64,000 nt of DNA from Ilyonectria destructans (lineage: Eukaryota; Ascomycota; Sordariomycetes; Hypocreales; Nectriaceae), in contig JAHEWK010000047.1 in NCBI GenBank assembly GCA_020740775.1, positions 62,001-126,000 on the forward strand, in the 5' to 3' direction. The position numbers were made by a program, and so were the translations under genes. Positions 62,021-64,000 of this stretch are shown in pieces (position 1 is the first letter of the stretch; each line of letters opens with the position of its first letter). The notes under the pieces are model-generated. The model saw nothing but the letters and a program-made list of their open reading frames with translations. It was not told the DNA's origin and did no database searches.

Positions 62021-64000
62021 GGTGGCGGATGAGAGGTTCAGTGTTTGTTGTCAAATGCTGTGCAAACATGGGTGCTTCGATACTTGAAGAAAAAGGAGTG
62101 TGAAGCCTGAGCTTGATTATATATCTTTTGATAAAGCTGTATGTAAAGGCGAGCCGCCTCAACTGCCGGCAGCTAGGGAATTGGAGCTTATGTGATCCTG
62201 TATACGGTATTCGAGGCAGAGGTGGCTTAGCAGAAGGGGGGAGACAGACAGTAGTGCGTGTATGGCGAGGAATGTCTCTAGCCGAGGCTTACTGCAAACA
62301 AGGCAGCGTTTGCCCCCAACTTTACCCCAGGTTCCCAGGTTCCCAGGTCTTTCAGATCCGCATCAAGATCTGGGAGACTGTCGACAGGCCTCCTCCTCGT
62401 CCTCAATGCCCACACTCCATCTTCTAAGGTAGCGGAGTCGGGCTCCACGGTGACCGGGGGCTCCGGTTCTACCCCGGAATTGTATTGATTTAGTGTTGGG
62501 TGGTGCAGACCGGTCTTCCGGCAGATCGGTCTTCCGGCAGCGCCGTTCTGCCGTCAGTCCCAGGGCTGACAAGGGACGTTAGCAGCAGTGTGTCATTACG
62601 GCTATTAGCACATGCTTCCGTTCTCAACCAATGGATTTAGTTGGTCACCAGGGCTAGAAGTCCATTAGTACGCCTCTTTCTACGCGCCTTTGGCCAACCA
62701 TCCAGACCCTCTCGTTCTCCACACCACCTGTCAAATTGTCAAATATTAGGGTGAAAATTGTGTATTCTCTCCTATGCCCCTATGTCTTGAGGTTTCAGGG
62801 CAAGCTTTATATACCCTTTCTCTTCTGTATAGAATCAGCTAGAAGCTGATTGCTAAGCCTGGTGGCAATACGTGGCAATAGGTGGCAACTTTCGCCTCTG
62901 ACATATCTGACACAAATTACCACTGGAACACCCCGTACTGCCTTGTCAGCCCCAACAATCAAAATTGCACCCGTCGTCCTCTCAGTTATCCTGAAGGGGT
63001 ATGCGCGCTGTACCAAGTTGAGCCATCAAGTCTGAACACATCGTCAAAGTGTGTCAATCTTGCGCGAAAGTCAATGTTCTAGGGTCGGTCGGGCCTGGCT
63101 GCTATAGCTGTGCTTGCTGGAGCATCCACCAAGATACCTTCCTGATCGACTTGGTGACTAGGCAGAGAGCTCACTGCAATGCTCTTCACGCTGCATGCAA
63201 AAGTTTTACTAATAGCGAGCAGCAGCAGGCAAACACATTGATGCATGTCGAGATGCTCTACCGAGGGCATGCAGGCAAAAGCAGGATGTTCACCGAGGAA
63301 CCCGCGCTGGAAGACGGAGCCTGGAAAATTTCCTTGCCCGATGTTTCATTTAATGACAAATGGGTCCCACGCGGAGAAGCAGACACGGACATGGAATGAT
63401 GGATTAACCCGACTTGTCCGAATCATATCAAATCTGTTCTGAAGTAGTCTAGTGTCGGAACTTGCCTTAAAGGTCCACCACTGAATCACCTCCTGGAGCA
63501 ATCCCTTTCGAGATTGCGGGGACTCTGGTACCAACTCTCTTTCAATGTTAAAGGCAAATGTCGGCAGAGGGTTAGTATCCAGCCAAGATTGTGCAACGAA
63601 ACCGAACTCAGATGACCGCTAGCCAGACGTCTACAATGTCATCAGTTTTAAGTTAATAGGTTACGACGTCTTCTCCACGCTTGCGGATCACCTAGCAGTA
63701 ATCCACTACTATGCTTGACTGTGATAGAACTAGAGGCTTTGATGACCACTGACCCATATCTCCTTGTATGTTGAACAATGAAATGCCACGGAAGCTTCCA
63801 GATCTGGCCCTAAAAGCCCAGAGTGACACTTTAATTGGCAGAGAGTGAATGGCTTCCGAATCAACGTTTCGAACGTCAAGCCTGCAGCACCGGGCCTGAT
63901 TCCGGTATTGAAGAGAAGCCGATTCGGTATAATTGCCTCGGTCTTTCAGCTCGGCTCAACTTGACAAGATACACGAGAAACTACATGAGACAATACCCAG
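62021..64000. other. MFS promoter flank and featureless end of window
   Basis: The first few hundred bases are the probable promoter of the MFS gene. A 14-bp motif, CGGTCTTCCGGCAG, is directly repeated at 62511-62524 and 62527-62540. A GGTGGCAATACGTGGCAATA-like stretch near 62860 resembles part of the 5' leader of the Copia element at 53 kb and may be a retroelement trace. No supported coding sequence, rRNA or tRNA. Confidence 0.35.

Noticed and set aside
62807..63016. 69-codon minus-strand frame near the window end
   Set aside because: No motif, and the stretch resembles part of a Copia leader.

Overview
The window comes from a filamentous ascomycete, most likely Pezizomycotina. Host genes carry short introns of about 50-120 nt with GT..AG borders and CTAAC-like branch sites. 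The gene families are fungal: a Zn(II)2Cys6 regulator, a TRI12-type MFS pump, a Git3-type GPCR, an NmrA-like protein, a dynamin-like GTPase and a HGDINPQN-type kinase. The mobile elements are also fungal types: Fot1/pogo, fungal hAT, MULE, Helitron and Copia. I cannot name the species. More than half of the window is transposon sequence, so it looks like an accessory or otherwise gene-poor compartment.

Layout. 1-3.1 kb: scrambled hAT and Fot1/pogo remnants. 3.1-12.3 kb: decayed or isolated host genes: an FAD oxidoreductase fragment, an unrecognised two-exon gene, a dynamin-like GTPase with one internal TAG, an orphan 369-aa ORF, and a fragment of a membrane protein. 12.9-15.6 kb: a Helitron N-terminal remnant, then a 907-bp inverted-repeat element with an 8-bp target duplication. 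15.8-16.8 kb: an intact kinase gene. 17.3-21.3 kb: a complete MULE with 107-bp terminal inverted repeats and two convergent ORFs. 21.7-26.9 kb: a broken NmrA gene, the 5' part of a Copia-like element, a defective hAT with GATCGAT-rich ends, and a pogo C-terminal fragment. 28.4-29.8 kb: an intact GPCR gene. 30.8-37.5 kb: a hAT remnant, a MITE, a truncated Helitron and a solo LTR. 37.7-40.2 kb: a hAT with perfect target duplications. 40.3-41.1 kb: a MYND-finger gene. 41.5-47.2 kb: a decayed Helitron. 47.2-53.6 kb: a complete Copia retrotransposon with identical LTRs. 53.6-59.2 kb: a Zn(II)2Cys6 regulator gene that has lost its 5' end and is split by a hAT (intact 874-codon ORF, perfect TSD). 60.1-62.0 kb: a TRI12-like MFS pseudogene. 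The last 2 kb hold nothing I can support.

How the parts relate. Several elements look young: the Copia LTRs are identical by eye, the 54-kb hAT and the MULE have open transposase frames, and three hAT/MITE-like insertions and one solo LTR keep exact target duplications. Four host genes each carry one in-frame TAG in otherwise readable frames, and each could have arisen by CAG to TAG. Repeat-induced point mutation, ordinary decay and correction by A-to-I mRNA editing are alternative explanations. The regulator at 53.6 kb and the MFS pump at 60 kb are neighbours and may once have formed one functional unit; both now look inactive.
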